Source: Flavobacterium bernardetii
GTDB lineage: Bacteria; Bacteroidota; Bacteroidia; Flavobacteriales; Flavobacteriaceae
Reading direction: 5' to 3'
Assembly (NCBI RefSeq): GCF_011305415.1
Contig: NZ_JAANOQ010000004.1
Coordinates: 244,999 to 308,998 of the forward strand
DNA length: 64,000 nucleotides
In this document: piece after piece, positions 43,396-52,251 of the stretch
Numbering within the stretch: position 1 is the stretch's first letter
Layout of the letters: each line of letters begins with the position of its first letter
Program-made: the position numbers and the translations under genes
The notes under the pieces: model-generated
Seen by the model: only the letters and a program-made list of their open reading frames with translations
The model's database searches: none
What the model was told of the DNA's origin: nothing

Positions 43396-43425
43396 CAAAG
43401 GTATCATTTTTTGTCTTTATTTTTG
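43396..43425. promoter_or_regulatory. Divergent -7 elements between rsfS and birA
   Basis: On the minus strand TACCTTTG (43403-43396) points to rsfS; on the plus strand TATTTTTG (43418-43425) points to birA. Both fit TAnnTTTG. Matching TTG boxes are at the limit of the usual spacing, so only the -7 elements are called. Confidence 0.4.
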
Positions 43426-43458
43426 TAACTTCAATTAAGTAATAACAAAATTTCTTAT

Positions 43459-44190
43459 ATGCATATTATCAAACTCCCTGCCATTGATTCTACAAATAGC
43501 TATTTAAAAGAATTAATTACGAAACAAACTGTAGAAAATTTCACTGTTGTTGTGGCTGAAAACCAAACCAATGGGAGAGGACAACGAGGCGCAAATTGGG
43601 AAGTAGAAAGTGGTAAAAACCTTACTTTCAGTGTATTGATAAAAGATGTGTTGCTAAATTTCGAAGAAGTTTTCAATTTGAATGTGGTAGTTGCTGTTAG
43701 TTTATTTCAAGCATTTACAAATTTAAAAATTCCGAATTTATCTATAAAATGGGCAAACGACATTTTGGCAGATAAAAAGAAAATTTGTGGCATTTTAATT
43801 GAAAATCAGTTCAAAAGTAATTCAGAAATACTTTCTGTCATAGGAATTGGCATAAATGTGAACCAAGAAAATTTTTCAAATTTGCCACAAGCAAGTTCTT
43901 TAAAAAAGATTTCTGGACAAGAATGGCATAAAGAGGAAGTATTGCTAAATTTCTTAAACCAATTTCAAAACAACATCAATTTATATAAAAACGAAGGTGC
44001 CACATATTTTTGGGAAGTTTATCAAGAAAATTTATTCAAAAAAAATGTACCTATGGCTTTTGAAAACTCATCAAGTGATAAATTTATGGGAATAATCAAA
44101 CAAGTATTGCCAAATGGTTTGTTACAAATTGAACTTGAAGATGAAAGTTTACAGCTTTTTGACATTAAAGAAATCAAAATGTTGTATTAA
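43459..44190 (+). CDS. birA: Biotin--[acetyl-CoA-carboxylase] ligase
   Basis: The 243-residue protein has the BirA catalytic pattern: STNSYLKEL, NQTNGRGQRGANWEVESGKNLTFSVLI with the GRGQRG adenylate loop, and the KWANDIL...KKICGILIEN block. It attaches biotin to the acetyl-CoA carboxylase carrier protein. No N-terminal DNA-binding domain is present, so it is a ligase only. The 3' end is followed immediately by a GGAAGCTGGAAG-type repeat. Confidence 0.94.
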   Translation: MHIIKLPAIDSTNSYLKELITKQTVENFTVVVAENQTNGRGQRGANWEVESGKNLTFSVLIKDVLLNFEEVFNLNVVVAVSLFQAFTNLKIPNLSIKWANDILADKKKICGILIENQFKSNSEILSVIGIGINVNQENFSNLPQASSLKKISGQEWHKEEVLLNFLNQFQNNINLYKNEGATYFWEVYQENLFKKNVPMAFENSSSDKFMGIIKQVLPNGLLQIELEDESLQLFDIKEIKMLY

Positions 44191-44216
44191 CTTCCAGCTT
44201 CCATCTTCCAGCTTCC
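44189..44216. repeat. CTTCCAGCTTCC repeat array
   Basis: The words CTTCCAGCTTCC and CATCTTCCAGCTTCC are joined between birA and ccsBA. The reverse complement shares GAAGCTGGAAGTT with the copy inside the methyltransferase gene (16772-16807). Confidence 0.7.
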
Positions 44217-44303
44217 CCCTACAAATATTAAATTTTGTTAAAATAGTTACTCTTTATTTTCAATTCTGTACATTTGCACTACTTTAAAAAAAGACAACAT
44301 TTT

Positions 44304-47300
44304 ATGTTACAGAAATTACTTTCCGCACTATATTCTACACGCTTAATGGCACTTTTATTTATTGGTTTTGCAGCAGCAATGGCAGCAGGAACATTCATTG
44401 AAGATGCGTATAATACAGAAACTGCTCGAATTTTAATTTACAACACTTGGTGGTTTGAAGCCATTATGTTGTTTTTCTTAATTAATTTTTTCGGAAATAT
44501 CAAACGTTACCAATTGCATAAAAGAGAAAAATGGGCGACTTTATTATTACACTTGTCGTGGATTTTTATAATAATTGGTGCTTTTGTAACTAGATATATT
44601 AGTTACGAAGGTTTAATGCCAATTCGTGAAGGTGCAACAGCTAATACGGTATATTCAGATATGCCACATCTTACTCTGTTTGTTGATGGAGATTATAAAG
44701 GTGAGATGAAACGTAAAACCATTGAAAAACAATTATTACTTTCTCAAGCTGTAAATAATTCATTTTCATATTCTGATGAGTTTTCAGATATTCCATATAA
44801 AATTGAATTACAAGAATTTATTATGAATGCTTCTGAAACATTCAAACCAGATGCAAAAGGCGATTTATATATTAAATTAGTGGAAGCAAGTGGTGGAAGT
44901 AGAAAAGAGCATTATTTGCGTGATGGTGAAGTGAAAAACATCAGTAACGTATTATTTGCGTTCAATAAATTTACACAAGGCGCTATAAACATTACTAAAA
45001 TTTCAGCTGCATATACAATTCAAACGCCTTTTGAGGGTAACTATATGCGAATGGCAGATAAAATGCAAGGTACAATCGCAAAAGACCAACCAAGTCCGTT
45101 AATGTTCCGTTCGTTATATAATGCTGGTGGAATACAGTTTGTACTTCCTGAATTAGCTCAAAATGGAAAAGTAGTTTTAGCATCAAATGGCGATTATAAA
45201 GACAAAAAAACAGATGATGCCATTGTAGTAAAAGTGACTTCTCAAAACAAAGAAGAAATCGTAACACTTAAAGGTTCTAAAGGAAAACAAGGTGAACCAG
45301 ATAGTTTTAAAATGGGTAAATTAGATTTCACTTTAATGTATGGAAGTAAAGTTCATACGTTGCCTTTTTCTATAAAATTGAATGATTTTGTGGCAGAAAA
45401 ATATCCTGGAACAGAAAAAAGCTATTCAGCATTTAAAAGTAAAATCGAAATTCAAGATAAAGAATTGTCAAAAACGTTTACAGATAGTGTTTTCATGAAT
45501 AATATTTTAGATTATAGAGAATTCCGTTTTTTTCAAGCAAGTTTTGATGAGGATGAAAAAGGAACGGTACTTTCTGTAAATCACGATTTCTGGGGAACTT
45601 GGATTACTTACATAGGTTACTTCTTATTATACTTTGCTTTAATGGCGATTTTATTTGATAAAAATACAAGATTTAATGATTTAAAAGTGAAAGTGGATAA
45701 AATTCGTGCGAAAAAAGCTGCGTTGACTGTACTTTTATTCTTCTTCGGATTAGTTGGTTTTGCTCAAGATAATCATACCAATCACGACGGACATAATCAC
45801 GGAACAGAACCACATCAGCATGACACTTCGGTTCAAAAACCAAAAATGCCAACGGTTGCAGAATCTTTAAAAGAGATTAAAAAATATATGGTTTCTCCGG
45901 AGCATGCGGAAAAATTTGGAAGATTAGTCATCCAAGATGTTAAAGGAAGAATGAAACCTGTGAATACTTTTTCGTCTGAATTATTGCGAAAAATATCTAA
46001 AAATGATAAGTTTGAAGGGTATACTTCAGATCAGGTTTTAATTTCAATGAATCAATTTCCTGAGTTTTGGTACCAAATTCCAATTATTCATTTAGAAAGA
46101 GGAAACGACAGTATTCGTAAGATTATTGGTGTAGATAAAGAAGCAAAATATGCACCGTTAATTAGTTTTTTCGATGATTTTGGAAATTATAAATTGCAAA
46201 AACAAACAGATGAAGCGTATAAAGAAGTTGTGCCAAATAAGTTTCAAAAAGATTTTATAGCTGCAGATAATAAAGTAAATTTATTGTATTCGGCTATCAG
46301 CGGACAAATTTTACGATTTTTTCCACTTCCTAAAGACGCCAACAACAAATGGGCTTCTTTTTTAGAATTGCAACATCCAACGAAAACAAATTTAGATATT
46401 GTTAAAAATATCATTCCATTTTATTTTAGCGAAGCTGCGAGAGCTTCACAATCTAAAAATTACAAAAACGCCGAAAGTTTACTAAAAGGTTTATCAGATT
46501 ATCAAAAGAAATTTGGTGGAAAAGTAATGCTTTCGGAAGATAAATTAGAGGCTGAAATTCAATATAACAAATACGATATTTTCAAAAAATTATATACATA
46601 TTACGCTTTAGTAGGAATTCTAATGTTCATTTTTGTAATTGTTCAAATTTTCAACAAAAAGAAATGGGTAAATTATGTAGTGAAGTTTTTCCACGGAACT
46701 ATTATTTTACTATTCCTTTTACATTTAGCTGGATTAATTGTTCGTTGGTATATTTCTGGTCATGCACCTTGGTCTGATGCCTATGAAAGTATGATTTATG
46801 TGGCGTGGGCAACTATGTTTTTTGGTGTAGCTTTCGGAAGAAAATCGGAACTTACAGTTGCTTCAACAGCATTTGTAACAGCTATGGTTTTATGGGTTGC
46901 ACATTTGAACTGGATGGATCCAAGTATTGCAAATTTAGTTCCTGTATTAAATTCTTATTGGTTAATGATTCACGTGGCTGTTATTGTAGGAAGTTACGGG
47001 CCATTTACACTAGCGATGATTTTAGGATTAGTGTCTTTGTTTTTGATGATTTTCACGAACAAAAAGAACAAATCTAAAATGGAATTAAACATCAAAGAAA
47101 TCACATATATCAATGAATTAGCTTTAACCGTTGGTTTAGTAATGCTTACAATTGGTAATTTCTTAGGTGGACAATGGGCCAACGAAAGTTGGGGCCGCTA
47201 CTGGGGTTGGGATCCAAAAGAAACTTGGGCACTAATTAGTATCATGATTTATGCATTCGTAATTCACGCCAGATTTGTGCCTGCTTTACGTGGATTATTT

Positions 47301-47501
47301 GCATACAACTTCATGTCGGTTTTAGCTTTTGCTAGTATCTTAATGACGTATTTTGGTGTAAATTTCCACTTGAGTGGATTGCATTCTTATGCTTCTGGTG
47401 AACAACAAAATGTAGTTTATTACGGTTATGCCTTAGCAGTTGTTTTAGCTATTTCAGCGATAGCTTTCGTTCAGTATAAAAGATTTTACAAAAAGAAATA
47501 A
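44304..47501 (+). CDS. ccsBA: Fused ResB/CcsA cytochrome c biogenesis protein
   Basis: The 1065-residue membrane protein joins a ResB-like half (about residues 1-470: MALLFIGFAAAMAAGTFIED, then a large periplasmic region) to a CcsA-like half. The WWD-like motif WANESWGRYWGWDPKETWAL (about residues 955-975), after several helices with HAPWSDAYESMIY, is the haem-handling site of System II. The fused protein delivers haem and attaches it to apocytochrome c in the periplasm. Between the halves, LLFFFGLVGFAQDNHTNHDGHN opens a His-rich stretch (about residues 488-512) that could bind haem or metal. A TTG start at 44274 is open, but ATG 44304 is the family start; TACATTTG (44269-44276) upstream fits a -7 element. 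Confidence 0.9.
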   Translation: MLQKLLSALYSTRLMALLFIGFAAAMAAGTFIEDAYNTETARILIYNTWWFEAIMLFFLINFFGNIKRYQLHKREKWATLLLHLSWIFIIIGAFVTRYISYEGLMPIREGATANTVYSDMPHLTLFVDGDYKGEMKRKTIEKQLLLSQAVNNSFSYSDEFSDIPYKIELQEFIMNASETFKPDAKGDLYIKLVEASGGSRKEHYLRDGEVKNISNVLFAFNKFTQGAINITKISAAYTIQTPFEGNYMRMADKMQGTIAKDQPSPLMFRSLYNAGGIQFVLPELAQNGKVVLASNGDYKDKKTDDAIVVKVTSQNKEEIVTLKGSKGKQGEPDSFKMGKLDFTLMYGSKVHTLPFSIKLNDFVAEKYPGTEKSYSAFKSKIEIQDKELSKTFTDSVFMNNILDYREFRFFQASFDEDEKGTVLSVNHDFWGTWITYIGYFLLYFALMAILFDKNTRFNDLKVKVDKIRAKKAALTVLLFFFGLVGFAQDNHTNHDGHNHGTEPHQHDTSVQKPKMPTVAESLKEIKKYMVSPEHAEKFGRLVIQDVKGRMKPVNTFSSELLRKISKNDKFEGYTSDQVLISMNQFPEFWYQIPIIHLERGNDSIRKIIGVDKEAKYAPLISFFDDFGNYKLQKQTDEAYKEVVPNKFQKDFIAADNKVNLLYSAISGQILRFFPLPKDANNKWASFLELQHPTKTNLDIVKNIIPFYFSEAARASQSKNYKNAESLLKGLSDYQKKFGGKVMLSEDKLEAEIQYNKYDIFKKLYTYYALVGILMFIFVIVQIFNKKKWVNYVVKFFHGTIILLFLLHLAGLIVRWYISGHAPWSDAYESMIYVAWATMFFGVAFGRKSELTVASTAFVTAMVLWVAHLNWMDPSIANLVPVLNSYWLMIHVAVIVGSYGPFTLAMILGLVSLFLMIFTNKKNKSKMELNIKEITYINELALTVGLVMLTIGNFLGGQWANESWGRYWGWDPKETWALISIMIYAFVIHARFVPALRGLFAYNFMSVLAFASILMTYFGVNFHLSGLHSYASGEQQNVVYYGYALAVVLAISAIAFVQYKRFYKKK

Positions 47502-47525
47502 ATATAAAGTTTACTTTAAAAAGAC

Positions 47526-47562
47526 AACCTGACAGATTTAAAAACCTGTCAGGTTTTTTTGT
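47526..47562 (+). terminator. Terminator of ccsBA
   Basis: The perfect stem AACCTGACAG (47526-47535) with CTGTCAGGTT (47546-47555) is followed by seven Ts. Confidence 0.92.
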
Positions 47563-47610
47563 ATAATAATTTCACTTTTTTGTCGTTATTTCTTAATATG
47601 CAATTTTACT

Positions 47611-48219
47611 ATGAAGCAAAAAATAATCATCATCTTATCCGTTTTAGGAATCGTATTGTTGTCTAATTTTTATTTGAAAAGTACTTCAGTTAATAGTGAA
47701 ACTTCGAATAGAATCGTAGACAAAACTTTAAGTAAGGCAGAAGAAATAAAAGCATTTCTAAAAAAGAATTCTAAATATAATAAAGAGGTGTTTTTTCTTT
47801 TAGATATGAGAATTCCATCTAATAAATATCGTTTTTTTGTTTATGATACGAAGAAAAACCAAATTACAGATTCTGGTTTAGTGGCTCATGGTTCTGGTTC
47901 AGTAACAGTAACGGGTGAATTGCAATTTAGTAATACCGATGGTTCATTAATGACTTCATTAGGTAAATATTATATTGGAAATTCATATAATGGAACTTTC
48001 GGTAAAGCTTATAGAATGTATGGTTTAGATACTTCAAATAGTAATGCATTTTTGAGAAATATTGTATTGCATTCTCATAAAAAAATGCCTTATGAAGAAC
48101 AAATTTCTCCTATTGTTTTAAGTTGGGGTTGTCCGATGTTAAACGAAAAATTCTATTTACGAATTCAAGATGTTTTAGATAAATCGGATAAAAATGTACT
48201 GATGTATATTTATTATTAG
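47611..48219 (+). CDS. Exported murein L,D-transpeptidase-like protein (YkuD_2 type)
   Basis: The 202-residue product has an N-terminal signal or anchor (IIIILSVLGIVLLSNFYL). The catalytic part begins EVFFLLDMRIPSNKYRFFVYD and has NIVLHSHKKMPY and LSWGCPML, the histidine and cysteine of the YkuD_2 family. Such proteins cross-link or attach peptidoglycan in the periplasm, though enzymatic activity in this branch is not well shown. The gene is monocistronic, with ccsBA's terminator upstream and the glutathione peroxidase gene downstream. Confidence 0.82.
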   Translation: MKQKIIIILSVLGIVLLSNFYLKSTSVNSETSNRIVDKTLSKAEEIKAFLKKNSKYNKEVFFLLDMRIPSNKYRFFVYDTKKNQITDSGLVAHGSGSVTVTGELQFSNTDGSLMTSLGKYYIGNSYNGTFGKAYRMYGLDTSNSNAFLRNIVLHSHKKMPYEEQISPIVLSWGCPMLNEKFYLRIQDVLDKSDKNVLMYIYY

Positions 48220-48293
48220 TTTTACTTTTAATACAACATTAACTTTTGTTTTCTGTTTCTTTTCTTACATTTGAGAAATAAAAATACTTGTTT

Positions 48294-48929
48294 ATGAAAT
48301 TATTTCACACTTTCACAGGAATTGTAATGGTTGCATTGGCTTGCAATACTAAAAACGAAGATAAAAAAGCAGAAAATTGGGAACATTTCGTGGAAAATAC
48401 GAACGAAAATCCTTTATCAGAAACTTCTAAAATTAATGCTATGGAACAAGGTTCAATTTATACTTTTAAAGTAAAAGATTTATCAGGAAATGAGTTTGAT
48501 TTCGCTTCTCTAAAAGGAAAAAAAATACTAATTGTAAACACGGCATCAGAATGTGGGTTAACACCACAATATGAACAATTACAAGCGATTTACGAAAAAT
48601 ACCAAGACAAAAATTTTGTAATTGTAGGTTTTCCAGCCAATAATTTTGGCGCACAAGAACCAGGAACAAATGCAGAAATTGGTGCGTTTTGTAAAAAGAA
48701 TTATGGTGTGACTTTTCCAATGATGGAAAAAATTTCAGTCAAAGGAAGCAACCTGCATGAAGTGTATCAATTCTTAACTCAAAAAGCTAAAAACGGATTG
48801 GAAGACAGCGAAGTAGAATGGAATTTTCAGAAATATTTAATTGATGAAAACGGACATTTAGTTGATGTAATCTCTCCAAGAGTTTTACCAAACGACAGTT
48901 CAATTACCAATTGGATTGAAGGGAAATAA
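48294..48929 (+). CDS. Glutathione peroxidase family lipoprotein
   Basis: The 211-residue protein has a lipoprotein-like signal (KLFHTFTGIVMVALACNTKN, Cys17) and then the thioredoxin-like GPx fold. The active site is Cys87 in NTASECGLTPQ, with Gln121 in FGAQEPG and the Trp of EVEWNFQKYL, so the usual catalytic trio is complete with cysteine in place of selenocysteine. It should reduce peroxides in the envelope, probably with thioredoxin-like donors. The frame opens at TTG 48288, but ATG 48294 is preferred. It ends at a terminator shared with a converging GNAT gene. Confidence 0.88.
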   Translation: MKLFHTFTGIVMVALACNTKNEDKKAENWEHFVENTNENPLSETSKINAMEQGSIYTFKVKDLSGNEFDFASLKGKKILIVNTASECGLTPQYEQLQAIYEKYQDKNFVIVGFPANNFGAQEPGTNAEIGAFCKKNYGVTFPMMEKISVKGSNLHEVYQFLTQKAKNGLEDSEVEWNFQKYLIDENGHLVDVISPRVLPNDSSITNWIEGK

Positions 48930-48950
48930 TTTTTAGTTTTAAGTTGTTAA

Positions 48951-48992
48951 AATTCCAAATTTCGATATATTGAGATTTGGAATTTTTTTTTA
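48951..48992. terminator. Bidirectional terminator between GPx and GNAT genes
   Basis: The stem AATTCCAAAT (48951-48960) with ATTTGGAATT (48975-48984), extended by TTC/GAG, is followed by T8 on the plus strand and A/T-rich sequence on the minus strand. Confidence 0.85.
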
Positions 48993-48999
48993 AACTTTA

Positions 49000-49494
49000 C
49001 TAAAGCATCTTTTGCATAAAAACCGAATGCAACCAACGGTTAAATTTAAAGCCAGATTCTTTTATAAAACCCGCCTTTTCAAATCCGTATTTTTCGTGAA
49101 AAGCTATACTACTTTCGTTTTCTGAATCAATTACTCCAATCATCGTGTGTAAACCTTGAGTTTTCGCTAAAGCAATTAATTCGGTTAATAACATATTCCC
49201 AATTCCTTTTCCAATGAAGTTTTTATTTGCATAAACAGAATGTTCGACGGTCAATTTATAAGCTTCTCTAAAACGAAATTCGCTATAATAGCCAAATCCA
49301 ACAACTTCATTGTTCATTTCCGCTACAATAATTGGAAAGTCTTTTTGTAATTTATCTTCAAAAATAGCCAATTGTTGCGCTAAAGTTCTCGGTTGATAAT
49401 CATACAAAGCCACACCGTTTAAAATTTGGTCATTGATGATTTCTAATATGGCTGGGCAATCTTCGGTTTTGTAGGTTCGAATTATCGGGTTCAT
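49000..49494 (-). CDS. GNAT family N-acetyltransferase (phosphinothricin/methionine sulfoximine type)
   Basis: The 164-residue protein has the GNAT pattern: NPIIRTYKTEDCPAILEIINDQI at the start, EFRFREAYKLTVEHSVYANKNFIGKGIGNMLLTELIALAK with the acetyl-CoA loop GKGIGN, and IGVIDSENESSIAFHEKYGFEKAG. The set matches phosphinothricin-type acetyltransferases, which acetylate glutamine-synthetase inhibitors or similar small amines. ATG 49494 (MNPIIRTYK) is used; the frame itself extends to 49584, overlapping the promoter region of menD. Confidence 0.88.
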   Translation of the reverse strand: MNPIIRTYKTEDCPAILEIINDQILNGVALYDYQPRTLAQQLAIFEDKLQKDFPIIVAEMNNEVVGFGYYSEFRFREAYKLTVEHSVYANKNFIGKGIGNMLLTELIALAKTQGLHTMIGVIDSENESSIAFHEKYGFEKAGFIKESGFKFNRWLHSVFMQKML

Positions 49495-49545
49495 TTTGAA
49501 GTATTTATTTATCTGATAAAAGTATAAAAAATGTGGGTAAATTAG

Positions 49546-49553
49546 TAAATTTG
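49546..49553 (+). promoter_or_regulatory. -7 element of the menD promoter
   Basis: TAAATTTG, matching TAnnTTTG, lies 31 bp before the TTG start of menD. A matching TTG box was not found at the proper spacing. Confidence 0.35.
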
Positions 49554-49584
49554 TAATTGAAAATTTAATTCCAAACCACATCAA

Positions 49585-51246
49585 TTGAAAGCCAACTTAT
49601 ACCCAAAAATACCATTAGCGCAAGCTGTTATTGAAATTTTTCGTCAAAAAGAAATTCAGCATATTGTAATTTCTCCAGGTTCGAGAAATGCGCCTTTAAC
49701 TATCGGATTTACAAATCATGATGGTTTTACGTGTTATAGCATTGCCGATGAGCGTTGTGCGGCGTTTTTTGCTTTAGGTTTGGCGCAACAATTGCAAAAA
49801 CCTGTGGCTGTTGTTTGTACTTCGGGTTCTGCGTTGTTGAATTATTATCCAGCTGTTGCTGAAGCATTTTATAGTCAAATTCCTTTATTAGTCGTTTCAG
49901 CCGATAGACCTCAAAATAAAATCGACATTGGAGACGGACAAACGATTCGTCAAGAAAATGTTTTTGCCAATCATATTGTTTTTTCTGCCAATTTAACCGA
50001 AAATGCTTCTGAGGAAAATGCCAATTTAATAGTTTCGGCGATTGAAATAGCTATTTCTCAAAAAGGTCCAGCACATATTAATGTTCCTTTTGAAGAACCT
50101 TTATACGAAACACTTCTAGAGCCAACTTATGTTCCTAAAATTACTGTTTCGAATAATGAAAAACTAAAATTTAATTTAAATGCGAAGTTCGTTTCAGAAT
50201 GGCATTCTGCAAAAAAGAAATTGATTTTAGTAGGCGAGTTGTTGCCGAATTCTATCGAACAAAAATATATTGAATTTTTAGCGCAAGACGAAAGTGTTTT
50301 GGTGCTTTTAGAGAAAACGTCCAACTTACATCATCCAACTTTTATTGATAGAATTGATACTTTAGTTACGACATTTTCTGAAGAAGATAAACTGAATTTT
50401 CAACCAGATATTCTACTAACTTTTGGTGGAATGGTAGTTTCTAAACGAATTAAAGCTTTCTTAAGAAGTTATCAACCGAAACAACATTGGCATGTAGATG
50501 AACTTCGTGCGTATGATACATTTGGTTGTTTGTCAGAACATTTTCAAACGAATATTTCTAGTTTTTTTAATCAATTGTTAGTTGAAGATAATATCATTGA
50601 ATCAAAATATAAATTTGATTTTCAAACCATTTGGCAAGATAGATTAACAAAGCACGATAATTATATATCACAAATTCCGTTTTCGGATTTTAAAGTGTTT
50701 GATTTTTTAAGTCGAAATTTACCTGAGCATATTCAGTTGCAAGTCAGTAATAGTTCACCGATTCGTTATATTCAGTTGGTCAATATGAATAAAACGATTG
50801 AAGTGTTTTGCAATCGTGGAACAAGTGGAATCGATGGAAGCACGTCAACGGCAATTGGAGCTGCTGTAGCGAATGAAAAACCAACAATCCTAATTACGGG
50901 TGATATTAGTTTTCTGTACGATAGCAATGCGTTATGGAACAATTACATTCCTAAAAATTTCAAAATTATTTTGATAAATAATAACGGTGGCGGTATTTTC
51001 AGAATTTTACCTGGTCATCAAGAAACGGAAACGTTTAATACTTTTTTCGAAACCTCACATCACTTAACGGCGGAGCATTTAGCAAAAATGTATCAATTGA
51101 ATTATGTTTCTGTACAAGATGAAAACGAGTTGCAATCGGTTTGGAATACTTTTGTTTCAGACGAAACTTCACCAGCAATCTTAGAAATTTTCACTCCAGA
51201 AAAATTAAATAACTCTGTTTTATTGGATTACTTTAAGAATTTGTAA
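49585..51246 (+). CDS. menD: 2-succinyl-5-enolpyruvyl-6-hydroxy-3-cyclohexene-1-carboxylate synthase
   Basis: MenD is a thiamine diphosphate enzyme of menaquinone synthesis, the quinone of the respiratory chain here. The 553-residue protein has VISPGSRNAPLTIGF, CTSGSALLNYYPAVAEA, SADRP, and the ThDP site GDISFLYDSNALWNN with INNNGGGIFRILPG. No ATG in frame opens the gene; TTG 49585 starts MKANLYPKIPLAQAV and the -7 element is 31 bp upstream. No other men gene adjoins it. The 5' end faces the GNAT gene. Confidence 0.94.
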   Translation: MKANLYPKIPLAQAVIEIFRQKEIQHIVISPGSRNAPLTIGFTNHDGFTCYSIADERCAAFFALGLAQQLQKPVAVVCTSGSALLNYYPAVAEAFYSQIPLLVVSADRPQNKIDIGDGQTIRQENVFANHIVFSANLTENASEENANLIVSAIEIAISQKGPAHINVPFEEPLYETLLEPTYVPKITVSNNEKLKFNLNAKFVSEWHSAKKKLILVGELLPNSIEQKYIEFLAQDESVLVLLEKTSNLHHPTFIDRIDTLVTTFSEEDKLNFQPDILLTFGGMVVSKRIKAFLRSYQPKQHWHVDELRAYDTFGCLSEHFQTNISSFFNQLLVEDNIIESKYKFDFQTIWQDRLTKHDNYISQIPFSDFKVFDFLSRNLPEHIQLQVSNSSPIRYIQLVNMNKTIEVFCNRGTSGIDGSTSTAIGAAVANEKPTILITGDISFLYDSNALWNNYIPKNFKIILINNNGGGIFRILPGHQETETFNTFFETSHHLTAEHLAKMYQLNYVSVQDENELQSVWNTFVSDETSPAILEIFTPEKLNNSVLLDYFKNL

Positions 51247-51385
51247 TTTTCTTAAAGCTTTTATTTTCGTTCTTTTTTGTCTTTTTTATTTTCATTATTA
51301 AAAGGTTAAGTTTTATTTCAAATTCTTTATTTTTTAAGTAAATTATTGTAAGTTTGAAAGATAACTAACAAAAAAACAAACAATT

Positions 51386-51727
51386 ATGAGTAAAAGAGAT
51401 GAATTAATAGTAAAGTATGCTGCAGATTTAAAAGACAAATGTGGTGTATCTGCTGATATGGATTTATTAACTAAAGTAGTTATTGGTTGTGGTCCATCTA
51501 TTTATAATGCAGATTCTTCAACGGTTTCAGGAACAGATGAAAAAGAATTAGCAACTGTAAAAAACAATTTCTTAATTAAGAAATTAGGTTTAAGTGATGG
51601 TGCAGATTTAGATAAAGGAATTGATGCGGTAATTGAAAAATACGGTCGTTCTAATAGAAGTAAATACAGAGCTGTAGTGTATTATTTATTAGCGGTTCAC
51701 TTCAAAAAAGAATCGGTTTACAAATAA
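51386..51727 (+). CDS. DUF2853-family protein
   Basis: The 113-residue soluble protein matches DUF2853: MSKRDELIVKYAADLKDKCGV, TKVVIGCGPSIYNADSSTVS, LIKKLGLSDGADLDKGIDAVIEKYG and the SKYRAVVYYLLAVHF ending. The function is unknown. TAAGTTTG (51349-51356) fits the -7 element, and a strong terminator follows. The gene is monocistronic. Confidence 0.88.
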   Translation: MSKRDELIVKYAADLKDKCGVSADMDLLTKVVIGCGPSIYNADSSTVSGTDEKELATVKNNFLIKKLGLSDGADLDKGIDAVIEKYGRSNRSKYRAVVYYLLAVHFKKESVYK

Positions 51728-51740
51728 AAATATATAAAAA

Positions 51741-51770
51741 AATCCTGAATGAAAGTTCAGGATTTTTTGT
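51741..51770. terminator. Bidirectional terminator after the DUF2853 gene
   Basis: The stem AATCCTGAA (51741-51749) with TTCAGGATT (51756-51764) has T-rich flanks. It lies between converging genes. Confidence 0.88.
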
Positions 51771-51774
51771 TTTA

Positions 51775-52158
51775 TTACACTTCATATAATTCAATAGGTA
51801 ATTGATCTGGATCTTCAAAAAAAGTAAATCTTTTTTGGGTGAATTCGTCAATTCTTATCGGTTCAGTTTTAATGTTGTATTTTGATAAAGTTTCTATAGT
51901 ACTTTGAATATCATCTACTTCAAAAGCAAGATGACGTAAACCGCAAGCTTCTGGTCTGGAAGTTCTTTCTGGCGGATTCGGAAAGGAGAACAATTCGATA
52001 CAATAATTCCAATTTAATGCTAAATCCAATTTGTAGGATTGTCTTTCTTTACGGTAAACTTCTTGCTTGATTTCGAACCCTAAAATCTCCGTATAAAAGT
52101 GTTTAGATTTTTCGTAATCCGAACAAATAATAGCAATGTGATGAATTTTTTTAAGCAT
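51775..52158 (-). CDS. VOC-family (glyoxalase-like) protein
   Basis: The 127-residue protein has the VOC fold: MLKKIHHIAIICSDYEKSKHFYTEILGFE with the first metal histidine, LDLALNWNYCIELFSFPNPPERTSRPEACGLRHLAFEVDD in the middle, and FFEDPDQLPIELYEV with the final Glu. It resembles the YaeR/SMU1112c group, whose reaction is unknown; glyoxalase I activity is only a family-level guess. It is separated from the TPR gene by a terminator, so it has its own promoter or reads through weakly. Confidence 0.85.
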   Translation of the reverse strand: MLKKIHHIAIICSDYEKSKHFYTEILGFEIKQEVYRKERQSYKLDLALNWNYCIELFSFPNPPERTSRPEACGLRHLAFEVDDIQSTIETLSKYNIKTEPIRIDEFTQKRFTFFEDPDQLPIELYEV

Positions 52159-52218
52159 TTTAAAGTGTTTGATTTTTTATGGCTGATAGAAAAACAAATA
52201 TATAAATTTTAGCATAAA

Positions 52219-52247
52219 AAAATCCCCAATTATATAATTGAGGATTT
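52219..52247 (-). terminator. Terminator after the TPR gene
   Basis: The stem AAATCCCCAATT (52220-52231) pairs with AATTGAGGATTT, one mismatch or wobble. It ends the TPR gene on the minus strand, with T-run beyond it. Confidence 0.7.
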
Positions 52248-52251
52248 CGTT

